Notes: generated from the sequence alone by a model not told the origin. DNA of 64,000 bases from Bactericera cockerelli (GCA_024516035.1 CM044964.1:18605084-18669083); one strand, 5' to 3'. Numbered from the stretch's first letter, positions 30,524 through 42,505 are shown. Translations and numbers: made by a program.

Positions 30524-32294
30524 AATTAAATCTAGTCCGTTCCCTATTCAGTACAGATACATACGTTCAGAAGAAAATCCATCGGATGTTTGTTGCCGCC
30601 AAGGTAAATCAGGTAAGGAATTACTTAATACTCCTATTTGGTGGCACGGGCCTGACTGGTTATCTAAGCCTGACGATCGATGGCCAATTTCTAAATTTTC
30701 TCTTGATTCCCCTCATGTCACAGATTATTTAGACAATGAGTATGATCTGATTGTTTCTTCTAAGTTCAATGGTAATGCTGTCAAAGGTAAGTCAAATGCT
30801 TTTGTCCAAAAGCCACTTAACATTGAGTTGGAAAAATTCTCGTCATTTAAGAAATTAATAAATGTGACATGTTACGTGAAAAAATTTATTGACATAAAAT
30901 GCCGAAAACTTTTCACTAAAAAGGGACCGATAACAACAGAAGAATATGAAGCTTCTCGTATTGACTGGTTAAAATATGCTCAGCATACGTCTTTCTTAAA
31001 CACTATTGATAGTTTAAAAATTGGTCGCAAAGATGACTTATGTTTAAATTTAGGTTTAAACATTGATGATCATGGTATATTGGTTTGTAAAGGACGGTTC
31101 ATAGAGCTCCAGGTCAGTGGTAAAAATTTATTTCCTATTCTGTTACCTCGATCAAGTCATATAACACAAATCATAATAAATGACTTTCATGGTAAGTGTT
31201 TTCATATGGGTACCAGCCAAACACTATCTTTATTGAGGAAGGAATATTGGGTTCCTCAAGGTCGTAGTACAGTAAAATCTATTCTTCGTTCTTGTGCTAC
31301 ATGTAGAAAAGGAAATCAATACGGTCCCTATGAAACACCTGAATTTTCATTTTACCCTGATTTTAGACTTAACCAAAATGTTGCTTTCAACGTGTGTGGC
31401 GTCGATTATTTTGGCCCCCTGTATATAAAAAACAACGACGGGACAGTTCCCATTTGGTGTTTACTCTTTACCTGTTTAACAACAAGAGCAATCTCGCTTG
31501 AAGTTGTAGATTCGGAGTCTTCTTCTGATTTGTTTTTGGCTTTCAGAAGATTTATAGGTAAGCGGGGAGGATGTAAAACACTTTTGAGTGATAATGCATC
31601 TCAATTTAAGTTATTAAAGCAAACTGTTGATACAATTTATTCACTTAATAAATTGAATGATATTTTGAACGATAATAAAATCTCATTTAAATTTACAAGT
31701 CCTCTCACTCCTTGGGCAGGTGGCGTATTTGAACGCCTAATTTCTATCACTAAACAATGTTTGAGAAAAACAATTGGTAAGTTACTGCTCACTAGGAGTC
31801 AATTTGAAACGCTTCTAGTCGAAGTGGAATACATGGTTAACTCAAGACCTTTAGGTTATTTTGCAAATGAGGATCTCATTGTAACACCTAATCATTTTCT
31901 AGGTTTAAAATTGGACAGATTGTTACCTGAGATAGGAACTACAAGTTGCTTAACTGGAACAGTAGCTTTCAAGAACTTGGTAAGTCTTTGGAAGAAGGGG
32001 AATAAATATCTGAATATATTTTGGAATGCATGGTACAATCAATATCTCATGTCATTAAGAGAGAGAAATGACACAAAGTTCAATCAAGGTAAAGTGGTTT
32101 CGCGGGTACCAAAGATTGGTGATGTCGTACTGATAAAACAACCCAAACAGAGTCGTTCTACATGGCCATATGCTGTAGTATGTAAGGTTATCTATGGAAG
32201 AGATAGTCTAGTCAGAACTGTGGAGGTACGATTGTCCAATGGACAAATATGTGTTCGACCTGTGTCTTTATTATACCCATTTGAATTTGACTAA
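30510..32294 (+). pseudogene. BEL/Pao Pol, C-terminal part (integrase) after the frameshift
   Basis: From about 30510 the coding sense continues in a different frame (+1 relative to the upstream part) without a stop to TAA at 32292-32294. It contains the end of the RNase H region and then the integrase. The integrase has an H2C2 zinc-binding region (HGKCFHMG to CATCRKG, about 31188-31310) and the catalytic core acidic residues in GVDYFGP (about 31396), LLSDNASQF (about 31585) and GGVFERL (about 31725). A C-terminal segment has GDVVLIKQP and VSLLYPFE, like the BEL-specific end domain. The break lies in an A-run at about 30504-30511 and is consistent with a single-base length change there, which could be real or an assembly error. 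As a separate protein it has no good start. Confidence 0.85.
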
Positions 32295-32482
32295 TACTTG
32301 AAACATACTTGAACTAATTTTATGACTGAACCTATATTATTTATCCATTTTGACAACTTTATTACTCAACTAGTTTACATAATTACTTTGACAACCTTTT
32401 CATTATTTGCTCATTTTTTTTACCAATTTTTTTACATTATTATTTGAATTTAGTTATTGTTTGTTTTTTCTCAGTGGCGGAA

Positions 32483-32735
32483 TGTCGCGAATTGCGAAGT
32501 TTGTATTTTGGTCAGTTAATATTTTTAGCCTTCGAGAAACCGGGGAAAGCAGATTTTCCCCAGTCTTCAATAAGTAGTTTTTCCACTGAAATAAAATTAG
32601 TTTCGTTCCTTGTTCTTTCATTTTTTCTTGAGTTGAAAATTCTTTATTGTAAAAATAAATTGTGATTTTGTGAATTAAAAGCAATGAATGTTTAAAAGAA
32701 CTGTTTTTTTATTTTATGTGGTAGAATTCCCCACA
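32483..32735 (+). repeat. 3' LTR of the BEL/Pao element
   Basis: 253 bp, nearly identical to the 5' LTR. It is preceded by the purine-rich AGTGGCGGAA, the likely plus-strand priming tract, although it is short and interrupted. A C-run follows directly. Confidence 0.92.
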
Positions 32736-33033
32736 CCCCCCCCCCCTATTACTTCTGCTTACACTAGAATCTGCTTCCCCAAATATCCTTGAAATATGTT
32801 TTCATTTATTTTATTTATATTTTCTGAAACAGCTTATAAGTCCAGTGATATGGGGTTCTGTAACTAAGATTACATCACTCAAAAGTTCTTGAATAAATTT
32901 TAAACAGAGCCAAATTAATATAAAGCATATACATGATGAGCATGAAGTTATGAAAAATCCTCATTGAATACAATGATATACACTTATATACAGATATTTA
33001 ACCTATACATATAGATGAAAAAGTAATAAATTA
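32736..33033. other. Unassigned AT-rich sequence
   Basis: This is the right flank of the BEL element. Apart from the C-run at its start I see nothing recognisable. Confidence 0.4.
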
Positions 33034-33142
33034 AGGAACAAATCATGAAACAAAATTAATATTATCCAGACTATCCCTCAACTCGGCTTATTATAGTGTG
33101 CTGTGATTGGTTGAAACACCGACTGTTTCATAATTTGAACCC
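33034..33142. mobile_element. Short TIR element (MITE, family M), small copy
   Basis: The left end AGGAACAAATCATGAAACA and right end CTGTTTCATAATTTGAACCC are inverted repeats. The interior has TATTATAGTGTGCTGTGATT, GGTTGAAACACCGAC, like TATAGTGCGCTATGATTGGT, TCAAAACTCCGAC in the copy at 1787. At 109 bp it is an internally deleted form. Confidence 0.6.
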
Positions 33143-35107
33143 ATTTGATTGCATCGATGCCTACTACACACGTGTAAATTGAAAAGATATTAAAGTTTCC
33201 AACATAGATACTCAAGAACCTATGACTCAGTTAGTAAAAAAATCGTTCCAACTTTCAGAGATTCGAAAGATTTTAATGAAAGAAATGCTAAAGTATCCTA
33301 CAGAGGTACAGAACTGTGTGACTTACGGAATTTACATCTAATGGAACAAATATTGAAAGTTTCTAACTTATAAAGATGAAAAAATGCACAGTTTAAAGAT
33401 ATGTAAGTGATTAATATAAAATGTAAAGGGATGCAAAACCTGGAAATAACCTTTCATAAACTCATCTAATATAGATAAATATTATTATCATTAGGCAGTA
33501 TCAATTTATTTCAAAAATAAGAGGGAGACTTGTGAGGTTCCACTATGTCTTCACAGCCATGAGTGTCCTCACCATGGAGTGATAAATTATTGCTTCCCCC
33601 AGCAGAAAGTTCGTTATTTTAATTTCAAATTTTTATCCCTCCCTGTAACACAGAACTATTAATTTCTTCCCTCACTGTCTTTTTCCCTTTGTCCTAGTCC
33701 CTTATTCTCCTGTATGTCTGTTTGTCCCTTCTCGCAATTCTATCCTTCCGTATTTTCCCTTCTCTGTCCGTTTGTCCCACTTCTTTTCTTATTTCTTCGT
33801 CGTCTTCAATTTCTTCTCCTATCTTCGATGCTCTTTTTGCTTTTCCACTTTCGTCTTTTGCCTCTTGTACATCTCTCCTTTCCTCGACTTCTGTCCACCC
33901 ACCCTTCTTATTTCCCTTTCCTTTTTTTTTCTTGATATTTTGATTTATTATCAGCCTCTTCTTTTTTTCGTTCCTTCATTAATTATGGATTCTTTTTTTT
34001 TCTCTCTCAACATTTTCCTCTTTTCACTTCTTCTTTGTTTTCTTCTTTTTCTTCTTATTTTGTTTCGATTGACTTCGTATATTTTTAAAATACCTTTTAG
34101 CAAGTTCCATTTGTCTTTTCTTTCAGCTTTCAAAGCTTTACAGAGCTTTTATTTCCTGTCTCTGTATTTAATCTTGAAGATTATTCCAATCTTAAAGATT
34201 AAGCACAAGCATACGTTTCAACGTTTCTATCTATTTCTTCTGCTAACGAAACTTTGGGTGTTTGAACTTCGTCTTATATACGAGTGATAAGAAGTTAATT
34301 TTTTGGACATTATTATTGAATATCTTCGTCAAGCAAGTATGCCAGAGTACGTAACAGACAGCTATCTTTTGAAGACCGCGCTAGAAATCATTATGGTTTA
34401 GCCATCAAGATCCAAACCAAACACTAGATGAGCCTGTAGTATGTAGCTTTTATGCTTAGTACATAAAAATTAAAATTCAATCCCAAAACCGACCCAGACC
34501 ACATAAAATCTTGTAAAACAGAAACAACTAGAAACATAAGAGTCAACAAAAACAAGTTTTGTTCAAATCCCTAAAGGTTTGTAAAAAGGAAACTGGTAAA
34601 AAGGTGCAAAAAACAGATTGCTAAAAAGAATATAATCATATTTAATTCAGAAACCAGAGAATAATCTAAACCCATTAACCTACTTTACAGGAAAGGATGT
34701 CTGGTAGCTTCTCTAAGAGGATCTTATAATCGACCTTTCTCCCAAAAGTGTATAAAAAATCTCGAAATTCCCGGAAGAGGAAGAACAAACAAGATGGGAA
34801 ATAAAAAAATGCCATTTTGTTTTTGCTATAATGATTTGTTGGTAATGATGGTTTTGGAAAGACACGAAAGTGTGTGGTTTGTTTTTGGTCTACTTCCCAG
34901 GTCGAATGTTAAAGTCATTAATCTTGTAATTAACAGGGAGATACTATACCGAATGCAGAGGTGCCCAACATTTTGAGTTCAGAACCTCATGGGAAGAAAA
35001 ATGTGTGAAGATCCAAAACATAACGAGTGTGTGAAAGACATCATTTTGTTTGATATAATAGACACCACTATAGTATAACAGCAGTAGATATAAATCAGAA
35101 AACTGAG
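33143..35107. other. Unassigned; strongly pyrimidine-rich at 33655-34110
   Basis: I find no gene. From 33655 to 34110 the plus strand is C/T-rich (TTCTTCTTTG, TCTTCTTTTTCTTC and similar), which produces Phe/Ser/Leu-rich open frames that I do not believe. The rest is AT-rich. Confidence 0.4.
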
Positions 35108-35245
35108 AAAAGTTATCATATTTGTGTTATTCACCATCGTCATATTTCAAGTATTCAATCTAACTTCATTAAAAAAAATCTTAACTTGGGATTCGAATCA
35201 CAAACCTACAGATTTTTATCCACCTTAGAACAAGATACTAAGGTG
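35108..35245 (-). mobile_element. tRNA-headed SINE, family A, diverged copy
   Basis: On the minus strand the B-box region reads GATTCGAATCCCAAGTTAAG. The tail TGAATAACACAAATATGATA, ACTTTTC matches the family A 3' end. The A-box part (TTAGTATCTTGTTCTAAGGT) is mutated. Its head abuts the LINE remnant at 35246. Confidence 0.55.
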
Positions 35246-35578
35246 GATAAAATTATTTGTATTAATCCAACCCAAGACAAAGGCCTCATTCTTGATCCTA
35301 CTCTGAGATGGGAGACCAACAATTCAAAACAAAATGTTGAGACCAATGATGAAAAAAGACAGATTTATTTTCCTACCATTCCATACTTCCAGCAAAAATA
35401 TCATATCTTACATTGGGATGTTGTTGGACTCTGGTTTAGTGCACGAGGCAGTGTATCACCATTTCTACTTGAGTTTTTCAAGAAGCATAACATCAAGAAG
35501 AACAAGTTGAAAGAACTTGCCCTTATCATTTTGAAAGATGCTCTCTCCAGTCTAGAAAATAACATAATAATAATGTAA
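35246..35578 (+). pseudogene. LINE C-terminal endonuclease-like domain remnant
   Basis: An open frame of about 110 codons reads GLILDPTLRWE, then QIYFPTIPYFQQKYHI, VVGLWFSARGSVSPFLLEFF and LALIILKDALSSLENN. As I remember them, insect LINE polyproteins with a C-terminal restriction-like (PD-D/E-XK) endonuclease carry the pattern ILDPT.RWE, then IPTIPYF..KYH, GL..GARGSIP.F and IAL.ALKGS. The acidic D and E around LDPTLRWE could be catalytic. Upstream reverse-transcriptase sequence is missing, so this is a 5'-truncated copy ending in a TAA stop. It may instead be an unrelated orphan frame. Confidence 0.5.
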
Positions 35579-37057
35579 CATTTCATAATATATTTGATTT
35601 TGTCAGTGCATCGGTTTGGCACCCCAAGTTCTGGACAGTCCTTCAAGAAATCTATTGATTATATCTCTCTACATTAATATCAGAAACTATAACCTAAATA
35701 CAACTTGACAACTGTTTCGAGCTTATTGCCTCACATGAGCAGGTAATATGTAGTTCTGAAAATCCATTCCATCAACTAACATTGCTAATTTAATCAGAAC
35801 AATCATAAACAAGATACAAGTCAAACAAACAAAAATCTCTACAACAACGGCGGTAGGGCAAAATCGTTCAGATTGAGTACCACTTCTACAAAATTACAAA
35901 ATACCAAAATACGGTATACGCAAATACTAAAAAAAAAAGAAGTAAAAATATGAGCCATCTTAAATCTAGAAAAATGCAAAAAGGAAGAGACAGTCAGAGA
36001 TGTAAAAAACTGCACCTAATGATGATGGATTGAGTGTGAATTTTGACAGCTCCATGGCGCATATATCAAAACTAATAAGGGCGTACTCCGCAAAAATGTT
36101 TTAATTAGGGATATTTGTACCGATTTCCTTCCTAAATGTCGTACTAGTTGGTAAAATTTTTACTGTTTTCCGTAGATTGTTTATTCCTATGGCAAATGGT
36201 AAATTAGGAGAATATCAAAAATGAAATAAATACAAGTATGTGTGTAGAAATTATAACCCAAGTAAAATGACATTCGTAAAGGTAGCAGACGATTATCCAC
36301 AAAAGACAGCCAAAATTCAAACTACGCAATTTCAGGAAGAATATGGAAAAATGGCCAATACTACCAATGATTCTTAGACAGTACAAAGTAAAATTCAAAA
36401 CATACAGCACGAGATCGAGCATTGTATGAATGCAACAAACAACGCAATATACGTAGAAATATACGAGTACGAGTTCATATTATATAAGAAATGTAAGTAT
36501 GAGGTATGTAGCTACCTCTTCTTAAATGGGTGAACCATGTTTTTCAAACTCCTTGAAACCTCTCAAAACTACATTACCCAAAACAAGCACACACACTTTT
36601 CGGTTTCGGCTTTCAAGCCACCCCAAAATATTACCTCCACCCCAGAATTCAAAATAAAGAGTGAGAAAGGAGAGAGGAGACAAGGAGAGCAAAAAAATCA
36701 AATCTATTTTCAGTTCCACCCCCACGCAAAAGATTTTCCTTTTTTAGTCCCCAACAATAAAGGACCCTCCGAGGAAAACCTATTTCTGGATATTCGTCGG
36801 AGGGAGGGTAAAAAAATGTAAAAATTGACATGCACCCTTTTTGGATGCACTTTTCTCGTTCTTGGGGCCCCCCAACCCCCGTCTTTTCACCCACGTCATT
36901 CTTTTGTGTGCGTCTACATTTATTTTTATTTACAATGCAACACTTTATCATAAGGGTTGCTAGGTGGGCCACCCCTTTTATTATTTATTCGAGGCTCGTG
37001 AGCCAGCCTGCTACTCCCCCGCGGAATCAGAATGAGAGGAGTAGCTTTCAAGACCAA

Positions 37058-37058
<1 letters not shown>
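35579..37058. other. Unassigned sequence
   Basis: I see no gene or repeat copy. Short open frames around 36537-36972 overlap on both strands and lack known motifs. Confidence 0.4.
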
Positions 37059-37059
<1 letters not shown>

Positions 37060-37090
<31 letters not shown>

Positions 37091-37335
37091 TGGGGTTTAA
37101 CGTCGCTTTCAACTGCCATGGTCATATCACGACGGGGGTTTTACCCTCCATTCGCAGGAAACTCACAAACCTGCTACTCACATTGACCTCACCCAGCCTG
37201 AGTGGGCCCGGAAAAGCCAGCGTCACGAGAATTAGAATTGAATGTTCACCCATCCAAGTCTTAACCTCGCTGGATGTCGCTTAACTTCGGTGTTCTGAAG
37301 GGAACCGGTGTATTCAACATGCCATCGACGCTGGC
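37060..37335 (-). mobile_element. 5S-rRNA-derived SINE with poly(A), copy S4 (best preserved)
   Basis: On the minus strand the head reads GCCAGCGTCGATGGCATGTT, GAATACACCGGTTCCC, AACACCGAAGTTAAGCGACA, TCCAGCGAGGTTAAGACTTG, GATGGGTGAACATTC. A 5S rRNA carries GAATACATCGGTTCTC, CACCGAAATTAAGCAGCGTC, then GGTTAGTACTTAGATGGGGG, so the whole internal promoter region is recognisable. The body is ACTCAGGCTGGGTGAGGTCA, ATGTGAGTAGCAGGTTTGTG, AGTTTCCTGCGAATGGAGGG, TAAAACCCCCGTCGTGATAT, GACCATGGCAGTTGAAAGCG, ACGTTAAACCCC, then about 28 A residues. Confidence 0.88.
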
Positions 37336-38395
37336 TAGACCAACCTTAGTAGCTTGTTGTTGTTGTAACCGCAGCTTGGCTACACAGCTGGAGGGAATGA
37401 TGGTCTCCAGCCAACTTGAGTGGAAAAGCTGGCTCGTTCTGGACAATTAATTTCTATGTACGATCAACCATCGTGCATCGTTGGGAAGTTGGGCTGTTTC
37501 CTATAGGGAATATAGGTAGGTATATCTGGTATATGACACCACAGCAAGAGACAATAAGTTCCTTTACCGATTGATATTGCCACAATGTCAAAATAATATC
37601 AGAGCGGTTGTCTGCTCAGTGCGCACAAAACAACAAATATTTCAGCGTTTAAAGTACTATTCATGTAATTTGAGCTACCAACCTAACCTAGGTATTTCAT
37701 TATTTAATTATGGCTTTCAAATTTCAAGTAAGCAGTGAGCAGGAAGCCTCTTTTGCCATCGTCTCCAAAGCACAAGCCATCAAAAGAGAGAGAGAGAGAG
37801 AGGAACGTTAATATTTTTTTCTTGCCTGTTCCCCTCCTAACTCAAACACATTACAGTAAATTGTAATTTTATCTCTCTCTCTCTCCCCCCCTCCCCCCCA
37901 AACCCCTATAACATGTATGTATACCTCTTCCCCTTTATCGTGAGCAGGCCTTTTTTGTCTTTCTCTATTTTTTATTTCACAACAGAGGCTGAAAGGCCGC
38001 CATCTTGGATCTTTCCCCTCTAAGGAGGGAGAGTAATTGCGTTCAATTTTTTATAACATTCTGTACGCTTTTTCCTTCTCTTTTCTGCTCTCAGGAGATA
38101 AATTTATTTTCATGATATATATTTGCAGGAAACTTTTTTCATTACAAGAGAGATTAATGAAATTACTTGTTAAAAAAATAATAAATAAAAATAAGTCTTT
38201 GTTAAAACTTCTATGAATTATATTAGTGGTGTCGTACTTGGGCAGTATGTACAACCAGATTTTTTGTAATATACTGTTACAGAGATATTAAAGTCGACAA
38301 AAATTCTCACATTTGAGGATTATTGCCTCTTTAACTGAAATGTCCTTGGTCAAAACACCACTTTATTTTACTCAACGTTCGCTGCTCATCTGTTT
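37336..38395. other. Unassigned, with short GA and CT runs
   Basis: No gene recognised. GAGAGA at 37783-37802 and CTCTCT at 37872-37885 are inverted simple repeats about 80 bp apart. AGGCCGCCATCTTGGATC at about 37994 matches the YY1/Pho-type core (GCCAT), which is too short to call. Confidence 0.4.
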
Positions 38396-38397
38396 GA

Positions 38398-38455
38398 ACA
38401 GTGAGCTAGGTACTCTCATTGACCTCACCCAGCCTTAAGGAGGCTGGAATGTCAA
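38398..38455 (-). mobile_element. 5S-derived SINE fragment
   Basis: ACTCTCATTGACCTCACCCA, GCCTTAAGGAGGCTGGAATG is the reverse complement of the central SINE body (GGCTGGGTGAGGTCAATG). Both ends are missing. Confidence 0.55.
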
Positions 38456-39252
38456 CAGAAACATTTCTCATGCCACTGGGAACATTACAGGTATCAACAA
38501 TCAAGGCACTAATTTCGAAATTAAAATCAAATTGGTAATGATAAAAAGATAGGCTCTCGGTAGGTTTATAAAAATGATATTTGGTAGAAATTAATAAGAT
38601 AGGTTACGCGTGTCAGAGGTAAACATTTTTTATTGGTCCCTCATCATCCCTTATTTTTTAATAACAGGGATTGGGGCGCGCGATCATAATCCCCTTCACG
38701 GTTATTAAACTCATTGCACGCTTCTTTTTTTTATCCCATTACAATATGTTCTCACTTTTTTACGCACTTAGCGGTGGGGTGCAATTCGAGCACGCTTTGA
38801 ATTTCGAAAAAAAAAAAAAAAATTAAAGTGGGGTTCTAGATTTCTGGGGTTCGCGTTTTTTTAGATTCAAATGATTCAACCAATCACAGACAGATTTCTG
38901 AAGCACCCCTCTTGAAACCCTTTACATTCTTTCATACAGAGTTTTTTCAGGTACATGTTTTTTAACGGTATGAAAAAATGGATTTATTAAGCCCTGCCCC
39001 TCTTGTTACTTCATTTTTTTAGCGTTCGCGCAAGTTAAAAAAATATTTTTGGAATATGAGTAAGTAGAATATTCTTTTACAAAATGGAGTTCTGTGTCTG
39101 TACTTTTTTTTAAATGTAAATTCGCTGACACATAGTTTTCCAGACAATCCATAACTTAACAGATTCAGCCTATCTCGTCTCTTTAGCAGGAAATAATAAT
39201 CTCTATCAATTAACCTCACTTCGTGATTGTGCAGAAATAAACAATAATATAA
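38456..39252. other. Unassigned sequence
   Basis: I see no gene or repeat copy. An A-run at about 38808-38822 has no recognisable element beside it. Confidence 0.4.
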
Positions 39253-39472
39253 GCCAGCGTCGATTGGCATGTGTACCCGGTTCCCAGAACCAATTAACGG
39301 ACATCAGCGGTTACGCTTGGATGGGTGACCAATTCAAATTAATTCTGTGAGCGGCTTTTCCGCCCACTAGGATGGGTGAGCTCAATGTGATAGCAGGTTT
39401 GTGAGTTTCCTGCGATGAGTAAAACCCCGTCTGATTAATCTAAAATAAACTTAAAAAAAAAAAAAAAAAAAA
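39253..39472 (+). mobile_element. 5S-rRNA-derived SINE with poly(A), copy S6
   Basis: The head reads GCCAGCGTCGATTGGCATGT, GTACCCGGTTCCCAGAACCA, ATTAACGGACATCAGCGGTT, ACGCTTGGATGGGTGACCAA. It keeps a 5S-like box C (GGTTACGCTTGGATGGGTGA) but has lost the ACCGAAGTTAAG part. The body is short: TAGGATGGGTGAGCTCAATG, GATAGCAGGTTTGTGAGTTT, CCTGCGATGAGTAAAACCCC, GTCTGATTAATC, then a run of about 20 A. It belongs with copies S1 and S4. Confidence 0.78.
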
Positions 39473-39492
39473 ACAATAATATAAAAGTTTTC

Positions 39493-39537
39493 ACCCCGCT
39501 CGAGGTTTCTTTACTTCGGTGATCTCACGAGAACTTG
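39493..39537 (-). mobile_element. 5S-derived SINE head fragment
   Basis: On the minus strand GTTCTCGTGAGATCACCGAA, GTAAAGAAACCTCGAGCGGG corresponds to the 5S-like head (GTTCTC, GATCACCGAAGTTAAG, CCAGCGAGG). It lies 20 bp after copy S6 in the opposite orientation. Confidence 0.5.
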
Positions 39538-39539
39538 TA

Positions 39540-40790
39540 CATAGGTATACTTTTGTGCTTTATTATGTTGTCAAAGTGTCAAATATTTCAACAAAGTTTA
39601 ATATCAGTATGATCTTCGAAATGTAATATGTATTATTTATATGCATGTATTGTGTACCCATCCTTTGTCACTTATTGCATGTTGGCGTTGTTACCTTGCT
39701 ATGCCAGCATGACAGTACCTTTAAAAAAAAAAAACAAACAAACAAAATACCTACACGGCAAAATGTTCATGCCATGTGTTCTGTGAAATTCGAGCCAACT
39801 AATAGGAAGTAAAGTACTGTGTCACTTGTCCCTTCTTGCCCATTAGAGAAGAGGCATAATACGGGATGAACAAGCTTGGACACAATAATCAAAAGCATCA
39901 ATGCTGTTTCATAGATACAAAAAAAGGCTGTGAAACACTCATCAAAACCTTTAATAAGATATACATTTAGGGCGAATTCAATGGACAAAATCGGGATCTT
40001 AAGTCGTGACTTCAGCATTATGTTTCCCCATTTCAAACAGTAACCAAAATCTATGCTTAGGTTACAGAAGATATTACAAAAAGTCTATAATTCCACCCTG
40101 AGACACCTAAATACTCGTATGTCCATGTCCAAACAGTTCCTGGTGTAGTCCTCTCAGATCCGAAGGTTGTTCAACATGAATCATGTAAAGCACCTCACTA
40201 ATATTTCTATAATATGAAGAAGAAAAAGAAATCAATAAGGATAAGAAGAAATAGAACAGGAGAAACAGGACAAGAAACTGGGACAAAATAAACACAGATG
40301 CCCTTCAGGGACGATCTGCTCCATTCATCCCCAACACAAGCAACACTGTAAAATTAGAAAGGACCCAAATATCTCGAAAGATAAATCATAAAATCAAAGC
40401 AACAGAAATAACAAAAAAGATTCTCCTTATATAAAAAATGAAAATCAGAATCAGATAATAAATTTTAAAAAAGTCCAGAGACTCACAATGGATTTCGGAC
40501 AATTGAGCACGAAATTGACCACTGGCAGACGTTACGACTTCTCTTATCAAGATCATTTTTTATCCCCGGAATATTTTTAGTTTCTGAAACAGGAAATCAA
40601 AGGACTCGCCAGAAGTCCTGGCTGTGCGCTCTGCGTGTCCTTTTGATCCTTTGTGTTGCACTAAAATGCATGATTATGGGTCTTTCACTTAGGAACGAGC
40701 CATTAAATCTCCAGGAGTGGACTATTGGATGATTTCCGTCTTCGATATTATAATTTTGCTAAATCTTATATTATAAATGATTCGTCTGTG
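39540..40790. other. Unassigned sequence
   Basis: I see no gene or repeat copy. Open frames at 39767-40036 and 40107-40295 (minus) carry no known motif. Confidence 0.4.
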
Positions 40791-40794
40791 TGTG

Positions 40795-40900
40795 TGTGTG
40801 TACTCTTTGCCTCGAGAACCACAAGTCGGATTGAGCTGAAATTTTGCATGGTTACCAATAACATTTACAATATTTACTTTTTAAGGAAAATCATAATATG
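40795..40900 (+). repeat. Dispersed repeat E, copy 1
   Basis: A TG microsatellite, then CCTCGAGAACCACAAGTCGG, ATTGAGCTGAAATTTTGCAT. The same phrase recurs at 45097-45150 (AACTCGAGAACCAAAGGTCG, GATTGAGCTGAAATTTTGTG). It resembles the central part of repeat R, where CTCGAGA and CAAATTTCAAGTC-like phrases adjoin. Confidence 0.5.
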
Positions 40901-41199
40901 TATAGATAAAATAATTGTAGCATATAAAATTATCTTGTTTTGAATTATTGTTAAAGAGGACAAAACAGTGGTTCATGAATTACCTACCGTTTTTATATTT
41001 TAACCAATCAAGCGGACCACTCTTCAATATCATTCAGGACAACCTAATCTTCGGTTAATCAAAAGGATATAAACATTCGAAAGACTTCATAAGTATCCCT
41101 TAAAAAAAACGTAATTTTCTATAAGCATCTAAAATAATTACTGTGCCATTAAAAAGAATAGAAAGTACAAATTTCCAAACTACATTATTGAATCGAACC

Positions 41200-41345
41200 T
41201 AAAAAAAATTCAAATCCGTTCAGTGGTTCTGAAATTTTCGCGTTAACAGACCGATAGACAGACACAAAACCAAAAATGCTCAGGAGGTAAGAAACGTCCA
41301 GAAATGTGAAGATTTTTTTTTCTCCAAAAACGAACACAATACTCT
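41200..41345 (+). repeat. Diverged repeat R-like copy
   Basis: AGTGGTTCTGAAATTTTCGC, ACAGACCGATAGACAGACAC, then ACGTCCAGAAATGTGAAGAT, AAAACGAACACAATACT parallels the R-family 3' part (CAGACAGACG, ATTCGTCCAGAAATGTGAAA, ACGAATACAATACTTTCC). The terminal hairpin is not preserved. Confidence 0.45.
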
Positions 41346-41349
41346 GAAC

Positions 41350-42505
41350 TCTAATATTAGAAATTCATCGGAAGTAAATAACTTGGAAAGAAGTAGAAGA
41401 CCTTTAAGAACGACCGTCCCTGAGACCATCATCCCTTCAATAGATTTCTCAAATCTCGTGCGCCAACCGGTCACTTTTTTACACAAAAAGGGACAGAAAT
41501 ACAAATGCCTTGTTTTCAGAAATAAGCACCTGGTTTTTTTTATTGGCTTTTTATTCGCAGATGTTCGTTCTCCTCTAGGAAGAAGAGATTTGTAACATGG
41601 TAATTCCAGAACCGTTCGAGCAGTTCGGGCTGTGAGGTGATATTTTAAGGATTTTTCTTGTTTTTGAGAGAGACAGACATACCGAGAGAGAGAGAAAGAA
41701 GAGATAGAGATAGATAACTAACTACTTTATTGAAGTATTAATATATTTTAACCGAAAATGTTCCGTAAGTATTGGATTTCACAAAATAGGAAGGTAAATA
41801 CTCGTAAGAGAAAAGGTACCTTACTACCTATGATTTTTCTTTGTTCAACTATTAGCTATTAGTCCAAATGTTGGTGGCCTCTTGATGCCCCTAATATGGA
41901 CAAACCTTGGAAACCTTATCTGTTGTGCTAGTGCAGAAATATTTTGTACGTATAGAAGGAAGAGCCTTTTTTATGTGCGGAAATCATCAAAAAACCTAAC
42001 CTTAAAAAAAAAATATCTCTACCCATTTTCTTGTGTTCTCTTGTTTCTTTTTTCATGTTTTTAATAAATAAAAGTTAACTTTTTCTTTTGATTAACAAGA
42101 AATAAATTAAGAACCTTACTTATTATTTAATCTTATTTCATCTTAACCCCGACACTAATGGTAGACGAAGTAAGCTTGTATTTAATTTTATAATAAGTGT
42201 GCTTCAGATTTGAAGATTCACCAGAATCAAAATTTGTTATTTAATATTTCGATTAAGTTTATCTTATTTCATCTTAACGAAGACTATTCCCGGAATAATT
42301 TTACTTTTTAGGAACATGAGGTAAGGAATTTTCCAAAACAAGCGCTCCAATTTTCTCTATAACAAAAATTGTTTCCCTAAATTTTGATTTGGATTTATTA
42401 TGTAGTTGAAATAAAATTTCTCTGGTCATCTTTTTCTCTCCTTCTTAATTACATTATATAATTATATTTTGATCTATAACTATAAATTGGCTCTCTATAC
42501 ATTCA
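41350..42505. other. Unassigned, with a GA-rich run
   Basis: GAGAGA-type repeats at about 41664-41715. Otherwise AT-rich and without a recognisable gene or repeat copy. Confidence 0.4.

Larger units (their letters stand above)
26339..32735 (+). mobile_element. BEL/Pao LTR retrotransposon, nearly intact
   Basis: The element is 6397 bp. LTRs begin TGTCGCGAATTGCG and end ATTCCCCACA. Between them are a primer-binding site, a gag-pol frame in the BEL order (gag with zinc knuckles, protease, reverse transcriptase, RNase H, integrase) and a purine-rich AGTGGCGGAA directly before the 3' LTR. It sits in a run of C (CCCC on both sides), so the expected 5-bp duplication would be CCCCC but cannot be resolved in the homopolymer. 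By eye the two LTRs differ at two adjacent-region bases and one T of a T-run, implying a young insertion. One frameshift splits the polyprotein. I see no env gene. Confidence 0.93.

Noticed and set aside
33714..34287. Phe/Leu/Ser-rich frames suggesting a membrane protein
   Set aside because: They come from a pyrimidine-rich tract with the same composition in all three frames.
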